Source of the DNA: RGIG1959 sp045637645
GTDB lineage: Bacteria > Bacillota > Clostridia > Oscillospirales > Acutalibacteraceae
Direction: 5' to 3'
DNA: 21,421 bases
NCBI GenBank assembly: GCA_045637645.1
Contig: JAZTZV010000063.1
Coordinates: 1 to 21,421 of the forward strand
The notes under the pieces are model-generated. The model was not told the origin of the DNA, did no database searches, and saw nothing but the letters and a program-made list of their open reading frames with translations. This document shows positions 1 to 8,545 of this stretch, piece after piece (positions within the stretch are counted from its first letter, which is position 1; each line of letters begins with the position of its first letter). A program made the position numbers and the translations under genes.

Positions 1-294
1 GGCCTCCGACTTGACGGCGAGACTTTGCGCTCGGACGTGCTCGGCGGTGGATATCATCCCGCCTTGCGGGAACTGTGCGAGGGGCAACTGTATGTGAACA
101 CCGCGCTTTCGGTGCTGACACACATGGGTCCCGAAGCCAAAACGCGTGAGATCGTGCTGAAGGTACATCCTAAGGCGATCTCTCGCATGATCGGACAACA
201 AAAATGCAACATCGCGCATTTGAAAAACCTCGGTTTTTCGGTGCGTGTCAAGGGCGATGAAACCGTCCCCATGTGGGACGTTTCCATCGAATAA
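1..294 (+). CDS. C-terminal part of a radical SAM protein (probable Elp3-like family), 5' end outside the window
   Basis: The frame is open from base 1 and ends with TAA at 292-294, leaving 97 residues and no N-terminus. The visible part contains GGGYHPALREL, which resembles the GPYHPAF-type motif near the C-terminus of the Elp3-like radical SAM proteins that sit between rnc and smc in many Clostridia. It is followed by KVHPKAISRMIGQQKCNI, a helix-turn-helix stretch reminiscent of a small RNA-binding fold. The iron-sulfur CxxxCxxC motif would lie upstream and cannot be checked. The stop is 13 nt before the smc start, so co-transcription with smc is likely. The family call rests on one motif plus the smc context, so it is moderate. 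A TTG at 25 is in frame but is not a convincing start. Confidence 0.55.
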   Translation, partial: GLRLDGETLRSDVLGGGYHPALRELCEGQLYVNTALSVLTHMGPEAKTREIVLKVHPKAISRMIGQQKCNIAHLKNLGFSVRVKGDETVPMWDVSIE

Positions 295-307
295 GGGGAG
301 TATATAT

Positions 308-3300
308 ATGATTCTCAAAGCACTTGAAATACACGGATTCAAATCTTTTCCCGACAAAACGGTGCTGACCTTCGGACAAGGCATCACCGCCGTCGTCGGT
401 CCCAACGGCTCGGGTAAATCCAACATTTCCGACGCCATTCGTTGGGTGCTCGGCGAGCAATCGGTGAAAAACCTGCGCGGCGCGAAAATGGAAAGCGTCG
501 TGTTCGACGGCACCGCCGCGCGCCGCGGCATGGGCTTTGCCGAAGTCACGTTGGTGTTCGACAACACCACGCGCGTGCTCGACATGGACGAGGATGAAGT
601 GCGCGTGACCCGTCGCTATTTCCGCTCGGGTGACAGCGAATATTTGATCAACAACGCCACCGTGCGCCTCAAGGACATCCAAATGATGTTCATGGACACG
701 GGTCTCGGCCGCGACGGCTATTCCATCGTCGGTCAGGGCAAAATCGGCGACATCGTCGCGTCCAAATCGGAAGAACGCCGCGAAATTTTCGAAGAAGCGG
801 CAGGCATCGCGAAATACCGCTACCGCAAGAACGAAGCGGAGCGTCGCCTGCGCGCCACCGAAGACAACCTGCTTCGTCTGCGCGACATTGTGCAAGAACT
901 CGAAGATCGCGTCGGCCCGCTCGGTCAACAAGCGGAAAAAGCGAAAAAATTCCTCGTGTTCTCCGAAGAGAAAAAGCAAGTTGAGATCGGTCTGTGGCTC
1001 CATACCATCGAAAACACGCGCTACGTCTTGCGCGATTTGTCGGATAAATTGGAGCTCGCCCGCACGCAATACGACGCGGCGGGTGCAGAGATCGACGCCA
1101 TCGAAGCGCAAACCGAGGAATCCTCCCGCCAAGCGGAGCGACTGCTCGCGGACATGGACGAAGTCCGTCGCATGGGTCAGCAACTCGAAGAACAAGCCGC
1201 CATGCTCGACAGCCAAGCGGCGGTGCGTCGCAACGACCAACTTCACAACGCGGAAAACATCACCCGTATGAAGGGTGAGATCGAAGCCTCTCATCAAGGC
1301 ACCGAAGCGCTCGATAAAGAAGAAAACGACAAGCGCGCGGCGATCGAACGTCGTCGTGCGGCGATCGAGGAGCAACAGAAAAAGCAACTCGACCTCGCCA
1401 TTGAAATGCAAGAATTGATCCACAACTCCGACAGCGTGTCGGGACAAATGGAAGAGTTGTCCGCCAAAGCCGCCGCGCTCGCAAGCGAGCTGTCCGACTG
1501 CCGCGTCAGCGCGGTGACCAACGAAAGCACCCTCGCCGAGATCACGTCGCGTTTGTCGGTGCTTCTGTCGGATGCCGCCGATTTCAACGCGGCGTCCGCC
1601 GCCGCGCAAAAAGAACTCGAGGATTGCGAAAAGGGTGCGGAGTCCTGCCGCGAACTCGTCGAGTCGCTTCGCAACACGATGACCGGTTGCGAAATGCGCG
1701 CGCAAAGCCGCGAGAAAAAAGCGCAACAAGCCAAAGAAACTGCCGAGAAATGCCGTCTCGATGCCGAAGAAACCGTGCGTCGCATCCGTTTGCTTGAGGA
1801 AATGGAGCGCAGCATGGCAGGCTTCCACGACAGCGTCAAGGCGATCATGAAGCAAAGCACGCGCGGCGCATTGACGGGTGTTCACGCGCCCGTGTCGCAA
1901 CTGTTCAACGCCGACGGTGCCTATGCGCTCGCGATCGAAACCGCGCTCGGTCAAGCCGCTCAACACATTGTTTGCGACACCGAGCAAGACGGAAAACGCG
2001 GCATCCGCTATTTGAAAGAAACCAAAGGCGGTCGTGCGACGTTCCTGCCGCTCGACACCATTAAAGGACGTGTGCTCGAAGAAGACGGACTCGAGGATGA
2101 AGACGGCTTCATCGGCATCGCGTCGTCGCTTGTGCAATGCGACAAAAAATACGACGGCATCGCACGAGATTTGCTCGGACGCACGGCCATCGTCGAGGAT
2201 CTCGACAGCGCCGTGGCGATTGCGCGCCGCTATAAATACCGTTTCCGCATCGTCTCGCTTGACGGTCAAGTCGTCAATGCGGGTGGCTCGATGACGGGTG
2301 GTTCCAGCGTGAAAAACGCGGGTCTGCTGTCGCGTCGCGCGGAAATCGAACGTTTGACCGAAAAGAGCAACAAACAGTTGCAAGAAAGCCGCGAAGCGGA
2401 AGCGAGCTTCCGCGCCGCCGAGCAAGAAGCCGCCGCCGCGAAAGCGCAACTCAACGGTACGCTTGCCGAACTCGGAACGGCGAAGGACGATCTGGTACGC
2501 ATGGAAGCGGAACTCCGCCGCTTGAATGAGCAAGCACAAAGCGCGAAAGCGGCTTGCGAGGATCGCGAGAAGGAAACCGTCGCGTTGCAAGAGCGCGCCG
2601 CGCAATGCCGTCAGGCGATCAGCGCCGCCGCCGAAGCGTCCGCCGCCTTGACCGAAAAACAACAAGCGGTCAACGAGGAGATCGAATCGCTCGCAGGCGG
2701 TCGTCGCGAGCTTGCCGAAAAACGCGAGGCCATCAGCGAAACGATCGCCGAGTGCAAACTCGCGGTCGCGACGCTGTCGTCCGAAATCGAATCAATCGAG
2801 ATCGCGCTTCGCGATCTCGACAGCCGTCGCCACGACGCGCAAGGCTATCGCGACGGATTGCTGTCTCAAATCGCGTCGCTGGAGGAGATGTCCGCGCGCA
2901 TGGACGAGGAGATCCAAGGTCTTTGCGAGGGTGCTTCTCAATTCCGCGAGCAAGCCAAAGCGGGCGAGGAACGCATCGCGCAGTTGAGCGAGCAACGTAT
3001 GCAAATCGATGCGGCAAGTGCGTCGCTTCGTCAGCGCTCTCGCGAAAAAGCCGACGAGCGCGAGCTGGCGGGTCGTGAGATCGTGCGTTTGGAAGAAAAA
3101 CAAGCCGCCGCCCAAAACCGTGTGGGCGAGGTGGAAACCAAGCTTCTCGAAGAATATGAATTGACGCGTATGCAAGCGGCGGAAATCGTCGCTCCCATCG
3201 AAGATGTTCCCGCGGCAAGCCGCCGTTTACAAGAACTCAAAAACAAGATCCGCGCTCTCGGAAGTGTCAACGTGGAAGCAATCGAAGAGTTCAAGGAAGT

Positions 3301-3883
3301 CAGCGAACGCTACGCGTTCCTGTCCGCGCAGGTCAACGACGTCGAAGTGTCCAAAAAAGAACTTCTCAATTTGATCGGCGAATTGACCGGACAAATGCAA
3401 ACGATGTTCATCGAACGCTTCAATCAAATCAATCAGCATTTCGGACAGGTGTTCACCGAGCTGTTCGAGGGCGGCAAGGCGATGTTGTCGCTGACCGACC
3501 CCGAGGATGTTCTCAACACCGGCATCGAGATGCATGTTCAGCCCCCCGGCAAGAAGATCTTGCATCTGGAAGCGTTGTCGGGCGGCGAAAAAGCGCTCGT
3601 GGCGATCGCGTTGCTGTTCGCGATTTTGCGCGTGACGCCGTCGCCGTTCTGTGTGCTTGACGAGATCGAAGCGGCACTCGACGATGTCAACGTCGACCGC
3701 TATGCGCAATACCTGCGCCGCATGTCCGACCGCACGCAATTCATCGTCATCACGCACCGCCGCGGCACCATGGAAGAAGCCGACGTGCTGTACGGCGTAA
3801 CGATGCAGGAAAAGGGCGTTTCGAAACTCCTCGAACTGCGCGTGGGTGAATTGGAAGAAAAGCTGGGCATCGAAGTGCAATAA
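308..3883 (+). CDS. smc: Chromosome segregation protein SMC
   Basis: SMC is an ATPase that, with ScpA and ScpB, loads onto DNA and extrudes loops to condense and separate the nascent chromosomes. The 1191-residue length matches bacterial SMC. The N-terminal head begins ILKALEIHGFKSF and has Walker A GPNGSGKS at residues 31-38. Two long charged coiled-coil arms flank a hinge at about 514-668, which contains the glycine-rich GGSMTGGSS near its end. The C-terminal head has the ABC signature LSGGEK at 1090-1095 and Walker B with D1118 and catalytic E1119 (VLDEIEAALDD). The ATG at 308 was chosen because it follows AAGGGGAG at 294-301 and gives the standard N-terminus. The frame extends 21 codons upstream, but those codons overlap the preceding gene. 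scpA and scpB are not in the window. Confidence 0.98.
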   Translation: MILKALEIHGFKSFPDKTVLTFGQGITAVVGPNGSGKSNISDAIRWVLGEQSVKNLRGAKMESVVFDGTAARRGMGFAEVTLVFDNTTRVLDMDEDEVRVTRRYFRSGDSEYLINNATVRLKDIQMMFMDTGLGRDGYSIVGQGKIGDIVASKSEERREIFEEAAGIAKYRYRKNEAERRLRATEDNLLRLRDIVQELEDRVGPLGQQAEKAKKFLVFSEEKKQVEIGLWLHTIENTRYVLRDLSDKLELARTQYDAAGAEIDAIEAQTEESSRQAERLLADMDEVRRMGQQLEEQAAMLDSQAAVRRNDQLHNAENITRMKGEIEASHQGTEALDKEENDKRAAIERRRAAIEEQQKKQLDLAIEMQELIHNSDSVSGQMEELSAKAAALASELSDCRVSAVTNESTLAEITSRLSVLLSDAADFNAASAAAQKELEDCEKGAESCRELVESLRNTMTGCEMRAQSREKKAQQAKETAEKCRLDAEETVRRIRLLEEMERSMAGFHDSVKAIMKQSTRGALTGVHAPVSQLFNADGAYALAIETALGQAAQHIVCDTEQDGKRGIRYLKETKGGRATFLPLDTIKGRVLEEDGLEDEDGFIGIASSLVQCDKKYDGIARDLLGRTAIVEDLDSAVAIARRYKYRFRIVSLDGQVVNAGGSMTGGSSVKNAGLLSRRAEIERLTEKSNKQLQESREAEASFRAAEQEAAAAKAQLNGTLAELGTAKDDLVRMEAELRRLNEQAQSAKAACEDREKETVALQERAAQCRQAISAAAEASAALTEKQQAVNEEIESLAGGRRELAEKREAISETIAECKLAVATLSSEIESIEIALRDLDSRRHDAQGYRDGLLSQIASLEEMSARMDEEIQGLCEGASQFREQAKAGEERIAQLSEQRMQIDAASASLRQRSREKADERELAGREIVRLEEKQAAAQNRVGEVETKLLEEYELTRMQAAEIVAPIEDVPAASRRLQELKNKIRALGSVNVEAIEEFKEVSERYAFLSAQVNDVEVSKKELLNLIGELTGQMQTMFIERFNQINQHFGQVFTELFEGGKAMLSLTDPEDVLNTGIEMHVQPPGKKILHLEALSGGEKALVAIALLFAILRVTPSPFCVLDEIEAALDDVNVDRYAQYLRRMSDRTQFIVITHRRGTMEEADVLYGVTMQEKGVSKLLELRVGELEEKLGIEVQ

Positions 3884-3899
3884 TACGGATTTTTCATCG

Positions 3900-3980
3900 G
3901 CTTGTCGGCCATGCCCGCCTTGCGTCACCCTGAGCGAAGTCGAATGGGTCTCAAGGCAGGCACCGCACAAACCGACAAGC
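3900..3980. repeat. 81-nt imperfect palindrome between smc and ftsY (MITE- or REP-like hairpin)
   Basis: The outer arms GCTTGTCGG (3900-3908) and CCGACAAGC (3972-3980) are perfectly complementary. Inside them GCCCGCCTTG (3913-3922) pairs with CAAGGCAGGC (3952-3961) with one mismatch, and ACCC (3927-3930) pairs with GGGT (3946-3949). The apical region holds TGAGCGAAGTCGAAT. The core CACCCTGAGCGAAGTCGA looks like an intergenic repeat I have met in many bacterial genomes; that is recollection, not a search. There is no T-tract, so it is not a classical terminator. It could act as a processing or stability element in an smc-ftsY transcript. Confidence 0.75.
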
Positions 3981-4017
3981 AAGTGTTACCATAAAAAGCC
4001 AAAGGAGAGAACAAAGC

Positions 4018-4926
4018 ATGGGCTTTTTCAGTAAGATCGGCGAAGGCCTTCGCAAAACGCGCGATTCGTTGATGGGTTCCGTCAACACCATGTTGCGCGC
4101 TTTCACGAAAATCGACGAAGAGTTGTTCGAAGAACTCGAAGAAATTTTGATCATGGGCGACGTGGGTGCCTCCACCTCCGCGCATATTTGCGAGATGCTT
4201 CGCGAGCGCGTGAAAAAAGAAGGCGTGACCGATCCCGAAGAGGTGCGTCGCCTGCTCAAAGATATCGTGTCCGAAACGCTTCGCGGCGGACAGGAATTGC
4301 AAATGAACACCAAGCCGTCGGTGATCTTGGTCATCGGTGTCAACGGTGTCGGCAAAACCACCACCATCGGCAAGATGGCGGCGCGCATGACTCGCGAAGG
4401 CAAAAAGGTCGTGCTCGGTGCGGCGGATACGTTCCGTGCCGCGGCGATCGAGCAATTGGACATCTGGGCGGGTCGCGCCGGTTGTGACATCGTCAAGCAC
4501 GCGCAAGACGCCGACCCTGCGGCGGTCGTGTTCGACGCGATCGCGGCGGCAAAGGGTCGCGGTGCCGATGTCGTGATTTGCGACACGGCGGGACGCCTGC
4601 ATAACAAAAAGAATCTGATGGACGAGCTGGCGAAGATCAGCCGCGTCATCGAGCGCGAGTTGCCCGATGCCGACAAGGAAGTGCTTCTTGTGCTGGATGC
4701 CACCACGGGTCAAAACGCAGTCAACCAAGCGCGAGAGTTTAAAAACGCCGCGGGCATCACAGGTATCGTGCTCACGAAGCTCGACGGCACGGCGCGCGGC
4801 GGCGTGGTGCTGGCCATCCACGAGGATCTCAAAGTGCCCGTGAAATTCATCGGCGTGGGCGAGGGCGTGGACGACCTGCAACCGTTTAATCCCGACGAAT
4901 TTGCCAACGGCTTGTTTGGAGAGTGA
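4018..4926 (+). CDS. ftsY: Signal recognition particle receptor FtsY
   Basis: FtsY is the SRP receptor GTPase that docks ribosome-nascent chain-SRP complexes at the membrane translocon. The 302 residues comprise a short amphipathic start (MGFFSKIGEGLRKT), an N helical bundle, and the G domain, without the long acidic A domain of enterobacterial FtsY. Visible motifs are G1 GVNGVGKT at 107-114, DTFRAAAIEQL from D137, DTAGRL from D189, TKLDG at 253-257, and the closing GVGEGVDDLQPF that distinguishes FtsY from Ffh. GGAGAG lies 9 nt before the ATG. Its place after smc is the usual Gram-positive order. Confidence 0.98.
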   Translation: MGFFSKIGEGLRKTRDSLMGSVNTMLRAFTKIDEELFEELEEILIMGDVGASTSAHICEMLRERVKKEGVTDPEEVRRLLKDIVSETLRGGQELQMNTKPSVILVIGVNGVGKTTTIGKMAARMTREGKKVVLGAADTFRAAAIEQLDIWAGRAGCDIVKHAQDADPAAVVFDAIAAAKGRGADVVICDTAGRLHNKKNLMDELAKISRVIERELPDADKEVLLVLDATTGQNAVNQAREFKNAAGITGIVLTKLDGTARGGVVLAIHEDLKVPVKFIGVGEGVDDLQPFNPDEFANGLFGE

Positions 4927-4931
4927 CGCTC

Positions 4932-5528
4932 ATGAAATACATCATTGCAACACATAATCATAAAAAGCTCGCCGAGCTGTCGCGCATTTTGGTGCCGCTC
5001 GGCATTGAAGCGGTCACCGACCGCGATCTCGGCATCGCGATCACCGAAGTGGAAGAAAACGGCACGACGTTTGAACAAAACGCGTTTTTGAAAGCGTCGT
5101 CCGCTTGCAAAGAAAGCGGTTTGCCCGCTGTGGCGGATGATTCGGGACTTTGCGTCGATGCGCTCGACGGCGCGCCCGGACTCTATTCCGCGCGTTACGC
5201 GGGAGAGGGCGCGAGCGATGCCGAAAAAATCGAGAAATTGCTCGATGCGCTCAAAGACGTTCCCGAAAACGAGCGCACCGCGCGCTTCGTGTCGGTGATC
5301 TGCTGTGTGTTTCCCGACGGCAACACGCTGTATGCCCGCGGCGAATGCGAAGGCATGATCGCGTTCGAGCCGCACGGCAACGGCGGCTTCGGCTACGATC
5401 CCGTGTTTTTGGTCGGCGATAAGAGCTTCGCCGCTATGACTGCCGAGGAAAAGGACGCGGTGTCCCACCGCGGACAATCGCTTCGCGCGTTTCCCAAAAC
5501 CCTGTCCGAGTATTTAGCAAAGGAGTAA
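4932..5528 (+). CDS. rdgB: dITP/XTP pyrophosphatase (RdgB/HAM1 family)
   Basis: This enzyme hydrolyses non-canonical purine triphosphates (dITP, XTP, ITP) to monophosphates and pyrophosphate, keeping them out of DNA and RNA. The 198-residue protein starts KYIIATHNHKKLAEL, the family's nucleotide-binding N-terminus. It carries ADDSGLCVDALDG (acidic D69-D70) followed by PGLYSARYAG, and ends with the FGYDPVF and SHRGQSLRAF signatures. ATG at 4932 was preferred over GTG at 4923, which overlaps the ftsY stop, because GGAGAG at 4919-4924 is correctly spaced and the family starts at this lysine. Only 5 nt separate it from ftsY, so the two are probably co-transcribed. Confidence 0.96.
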   Translation: MKYIIATHNHKKLAELSRILVPLGIEAVTDRDLGIAITEVEENGTTFEQNAFLKASSACKESGLPAVADDSGLCVDALDGAPGLYSARYAGEGASDAEKIEKLLDALKDVPENERTARFVSVICCVFPDGNTLYARGECEGMIAFEPHGNGGFGYDPVFLVGDKSFAAMTAEEKDAVSHRGQSLRAFPKTLSEYLAKE

Positions 5529-5535
5529 TTCATAT

Positions 5536-5826
5536 ATGACCAGTAAACAACGCGCATATTTGCGCGGTTTAGCCAATACGTTGGAACCGATCGTGCATGC
5601 CGGCAAAGGCGGCATGTCCGATACGATCCGTAAGCAAGCGGACGACGCACTCACCGCGCGCGAGCTGATTAAGGGTCGCGTGCTGGAAACGGCACCTGCC
5701 TCGGCGCGTGAGATCGCCGAAGACATTGCCGCGTCGGTCGGCGCGGAGGTTGTGCAGGTGATCGGTCGCAATTTCGTGCTCTATCGCCGCAACAACAAAG
5801 AGCCGAAGATCGTCCTGCCGAAATAA
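5536..5826 (+). CDS. yhbY: YhbY/YqeI family RNA-binding protein (CRM domain)
   Basis: This 96-residue protein is a single CRM domain, a small fold that binds ribosomal precursor particles and is linked to 50S assembly. It starts TSKQRAYLRGLANTLEPIVHAGKGG, with the conserved GKGG loop, continues through ELIKGRVLE, and ends with the VQVIGRNFVLYR strand, all typical of the family. Length matches E. coli YhbY and B. subtilis YqeI. It lies 7 nt after the pyrophosphatase gene and 53 nt before nadD-yqeK. In B. subtilis yqeI also directly precedes nadD-yqeK, which supports the call. Confidence 0.95.
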   Translation: MTSKQRAYLRGLANTLEPIVHAGKGGMSDTIRKQADDALTARELIKGRVLETAPASAREIAEDIAASVGAEVVQVIGRNFVLYRRNNKEPKIVLPK

Positions 5827-5879
5827 GAGTCAGGCTCCCTCAAAACGGAGGCTGTATCACTCGAAAAGGAGGATATGTC

Positions 5880-7061
5880 ATGAATATCGGATTGTTCGGC
5901 GGTAGCTTTGATCCCATCCACGACGGACATCTGTCGCTGGTGCATGCGTTTGCGGATGCGATCGGCTTGGATCGCGTGATTTTGATGCCGACCGGTAAGC
6001 CGCCGCATAAGGTGAAGCTGTCCTCCACATCGGATGAGGATCGCTTGAACATGTGCCGCTTGGCGGTGCGTGACGATCTGCTCGTCGACGTGTCGGATTA
6101 CGAGATCCGTCAAGGCGGTGCAAGCTTCACGGTTGACACGCTGACGCATCTGACGCAAAAACATCCTTACGACACGTTTTATCTGTTGATGGGTGCGGAT
6201 ATGTTCCTGACCCTGCTCAGTTGGAAAAATTTCGAAGACATCGTCGAGATGGCAGTGCTGTGCACCGTGCCGCGCGACGATGAACCGATGGACAAATTGC
6301 AAGCCTACGCCAAAACGTACGAAACGCTCGGTGCACGATGCATTGTAAAAGATATGCCGCTTCGCCGCATTTCGTCGACGCAAATTCGTCATCGCGCCGA
6401 AAGCGGGCAGTCGCTTGACGGGCTTGTGCCGCAAGCGGTCGCGCAATACATTGCCGAACGCGGACTGTATCGCGCCGCGGCGGCGGTCAGTCGCGATGAC
6501 CAATACAAAGACATCATCCGCGCGCGCCTCTCGCCCGAGCGGTATGAGCATTCGCTTGCCGTGGCGGTGGAAGCCAAGCGGTTGGCACAAAAATGGGGCG
6601 TCGATCCCGATCGTGCCTACACGGCAGGCTTGCTCCATGACATCATGAAAAATACCGCCCCAAGACTGCAGTTGCAAATCTTGACGGACTTTGATATACT
6701 ATTGGATGCGGTGGAAAAACAATCCCCGAAATTGTGGCACGCCAAGTGCGGCGCGGCATTCATCGAGCGCGTGCTCGGTGTGGATGACGAAGAGATCGTC
6801 ACCGCCGTGCGCTATCACACGACCGCCCGTGCCGACATGACACCGCTTGAGCGCGTGTTGTATTTGGCGGACTTCACGTCAGCCGATCGCGACTATCCCG
6901 ATGTGGCGGTGATGCGTCGCTTGGTGGATGAAGACATGAACGAAGCGATGATGTATGCGCTTCGCTACACCATTCGCGAATTGACGGAAAACGAGGCACC
7001 GATCCATCCCGATACACTCGGCGCCTATAACGAACTGACTCTGAAAAGGAGTGTGACCTGA
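5880..7061 (+). CDS. nadD-yqeK: Fused nicotinate-nucleotide adenylyltransferase (NadD) and YqeK-type HD phosphohydrolase
   Basis: The 393-residue product joins two enzymes. Residues 1 to about 195 are NadD, which makes deamido-NAD from nicotinate mononucleotide and ATP: GLFGGSFDPIHDGH at 4-17 is the nucleotidyltransferase motif and RRISSTQIRHR is the C-terminal ISST-type motif. From about 205 onward is an HD domain of the YqeK family, whose characterised members hydrolyse diadenosine tetraphosphate: an early H in RYEHSLAVA, H253-D254 in LLHDIMK, HAKCGAAF, RYHTTA and YLADFTSADRDYP. There is no stop or frameshift between the halves. A strong AAAAGGAGG at 5864-5872 fixes the start. In B. subtilis the two are separate adjacent genes, so this looks like fusion of neighbours. 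Confidence 0.93.
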   Translation: MNIGLFGGSFDPIHDGHLSLVHAFADAIGLDRVILMPTGKPPHKVKLSSTSDEDRLNMCRLAVRDDLLVDVSDYEIRQGGASFTVDTLTHLTQKHPYDTFYLLMGADMFLTLLSWKNFEDIVEMAVLCTVPRDDEPMDKLQAYAKTYETLGARCIVKDMPLRRISSTQIRHRAESGQSLDGLVPQAVAQYIAERGLYRAAAAVSRDDQYKDIIRARLSPERYEHSLAVAVEAKRLAQKWGVDPDRAYTAGLLHDIMKNTAPRLQLQILTDFDILLDAVEKQSPKLWHAKCGAAFIERVLGVDDEEIVTAVRYHTTARADMTPLERVLYLADFTSADRDYPDVAVMRRLVDEDMNEAMMYALRYTIRELTENEAPIHPDTLGAYNELTLKRSVT

Positions 7062-7065
7062 TACT

Positions 7066-8520
7066 ATGGCAAAGGACAGACGCAACAAAGTACGCCCGAA
7101 GCTCGATTTGGAATCCGATCTTCAAGGCAACTTGACCGGCGGCACGCGCACGCCTTCGAGCACCCCGCGTACCACCTCGAACGCGACCCGCAGCAAGAGC
7201 AACACCCGCTCCGCGTCATCTTCCAAATATCCCGACCGTTCCGTTCGTCGCACGGAATCCGCGCGCAAAGCCGCGGCTCAAACCGCGCCGACCCGCCAAA
7301 GAAGCAACGGCACAAAACGCGGCAAAAAGCGCAAGCTGTCGCGCGCCGCGCTGATCGTCCGCTGTGTGCTGATCGTGTTGCTGGTCGTCGCCGTGATTTT
7401 TGTGGGCGCGACGGCCGTCAAAGGCGTGGAATATATCTTCCCGGATTTGGTTTCGGAATTGATCGGCGAAGAGGAAGAACTCGTCGCGCCCATCGACCCG
7501 ACGCCTTACGACACCACCCCTGTGGAGAACGAGGGCAAGGTTGCCTATTATTTGGTCGGTGTGTTGGGAGAAGATGAGCAATCCGATACCGCCATGCTGT
7601 CGGTGCTGTGCCACGATAAGGCGAAAAACACCGTCTCGGTGATGCAGCTTCCTCAAGCGACCTATATCGACACCGCCGATCAATGGGAGGTCGACACCGT
7701 CGGTGCGGTGTTCGCCAACCCGAAGGCACTCGATTGGTGCGAACTGTGCCGCAAGCGCCTGTATGAACCCGAAATCGAGGAAGGCGAAAAAGCCGTCCAC
7801 ATCGAATGCGGCACCGAAGTGACGCTGAAAAAGGGCTCGTCTGTGTCGGGTCTTGTGGATTTTGTGAACGATCAACTCGGCTTGCCCGTGGATGACTATT
7901 TCTTCCTGCCGCAAAAAGCGATCACCGTGTTGGTGGACGCGGTCGGCGGCGTGGACGTGGAGCTCAGCGGCTATTATCAGCTTGCCGAGCAGGACTATGA
8001 GCCCGGTGTGCAAACGTTGTCGGGTGCCGCCGCTACGGAGTACATCTGCTACACCGACGGCACGGTAGACCGCGACATCACGCTCATGCTCCGTCAACGC
8101 GAGGTGTTCGGCGCGTTGCTCACGCGTATGTTCCGTTTGGAGGATGACGTGCTTGCAGAGGATGTCATCGAAGAAGTAATGGACAGCTCGTACGCCATCC
8201 GCACGGAATGCACGACCGATGAGATTTGCGAGTTGCTGGCAATTCTTGAAAAAGCGGGTGTTGACGGCATGACCGTGCAGCTTCTCCCCGGTGAAGTGAC
8301 GTCGGATGCCGACGGCGACACGGTGTATTCCGTACACCGTGAGGAATTGCTCTCCGCGTTGAACGCGAACTTCAATCCGTATACCTCGGGATTGGATACG
8401 ACGAACGTGACCATCCCCGAACTGACCAATTCCGGTGCGGCGGACGTTCGCAAGGCGACGCTCGGCGAAGCCGTTGCGGAGCAAACCGGTAAGCTACTCG
8501 GCTCGACGGATGACGAATAA
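7066..8520 (+). CDS. LytR-CpsA-Psr (LCP) family membrane protein with degenerate active site
   Basis: LCP proteins transfer anionic polymers from lipid carriers to peptidoglycan at the outer membrane face. This 484-residue protein has a long basic Ser/Thr/Arg-rich cytoplasmic tail (1-93), one transmembrane helix at about 94-116, then an extracytoplasmic LCP-like domain (about 165-355). Recognisable elements are SDTAMLSV with D174, LGLPVDDYFF and VDAVGGVDVELSG around 290-302, and LRQREVF with R343-Q344. The pyrophosphate-binding arginines are missing: PRDT is PQAT (196-199), the YVRxR stretch is YICYT, and the GR of GRxxRQ is TL. An unusual WCELC (224-228) is present. The gene starts 4 nt after nadD-yqeK, behind AAAAGGAG. 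LCP genes do occur between yqeK and rsfS in Clostridia, so the position is ordinary; loss of catalysis is an inference. Confidence 0.82.
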   Translation: MAKDRRNKVRPKLDLESDLQGNLTGGTRTPSSTPRTTSNATRSKSNTRSASSSKYPDRSVRRTESARKAAAQTAPTRQRSNGTKRGKKRKLSRAALIVRCVLIVLLVVAVIFVGATAVKGVEYIFPDLVSELIGEEEELVAPIDPTPYDTTPVENEGKVAYYLVGVLGEDEQSDTAMLSVLCHDKAKNTVSVMQLPQATYIDTADQWEVDTVGAVFANPKALDWCELCRKRLYEPEIEEGEKAVHIECGTEVTLKKGSSVSGLVDFVNDQLGLPVDDYFFLPQKAITVLVDAVGGVDVELSGYYQLAEQDYEPGVQTLSGAAATEYICYTDGTVDRDITLMLRQREVFGALLTRMFRLEDDVLAEDVIEEVMDSSYAIRTECTTDEICELLAILEKAGVDGMTVQLLPGEVTSDADGDTVYSVHREELLSALNANFNPYTSGLDTTNVTIPELTNSGAADVRKATLGEAVAEQTGKLLGSTDDE

Positions 8521-8545
8521 TTTTCAAGTTACAGGAGGCGGACAC

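Noticed and set aside
248..2665. 805-residue open frame on the minus strand inside smc
   Set aside because: It mirrors smc codon bias in a high-GC coiled-coil gene, has no recognisable domain, and lies wholly antisense to a certain gene.
3846..4034. 62-residue plus-strand frame over the smc-ftsY gap
   Set aside because: It starts inside smc in another frame and translates the palindromic repeat; no support as a gene.
5832..5853. Hairpin before nadD-yqeK (AGGCTCC with GGAGGCT)
   Set aside because: Seven pairs with a mismatch and no T-tract; not convincing as terminator or riboswitch.
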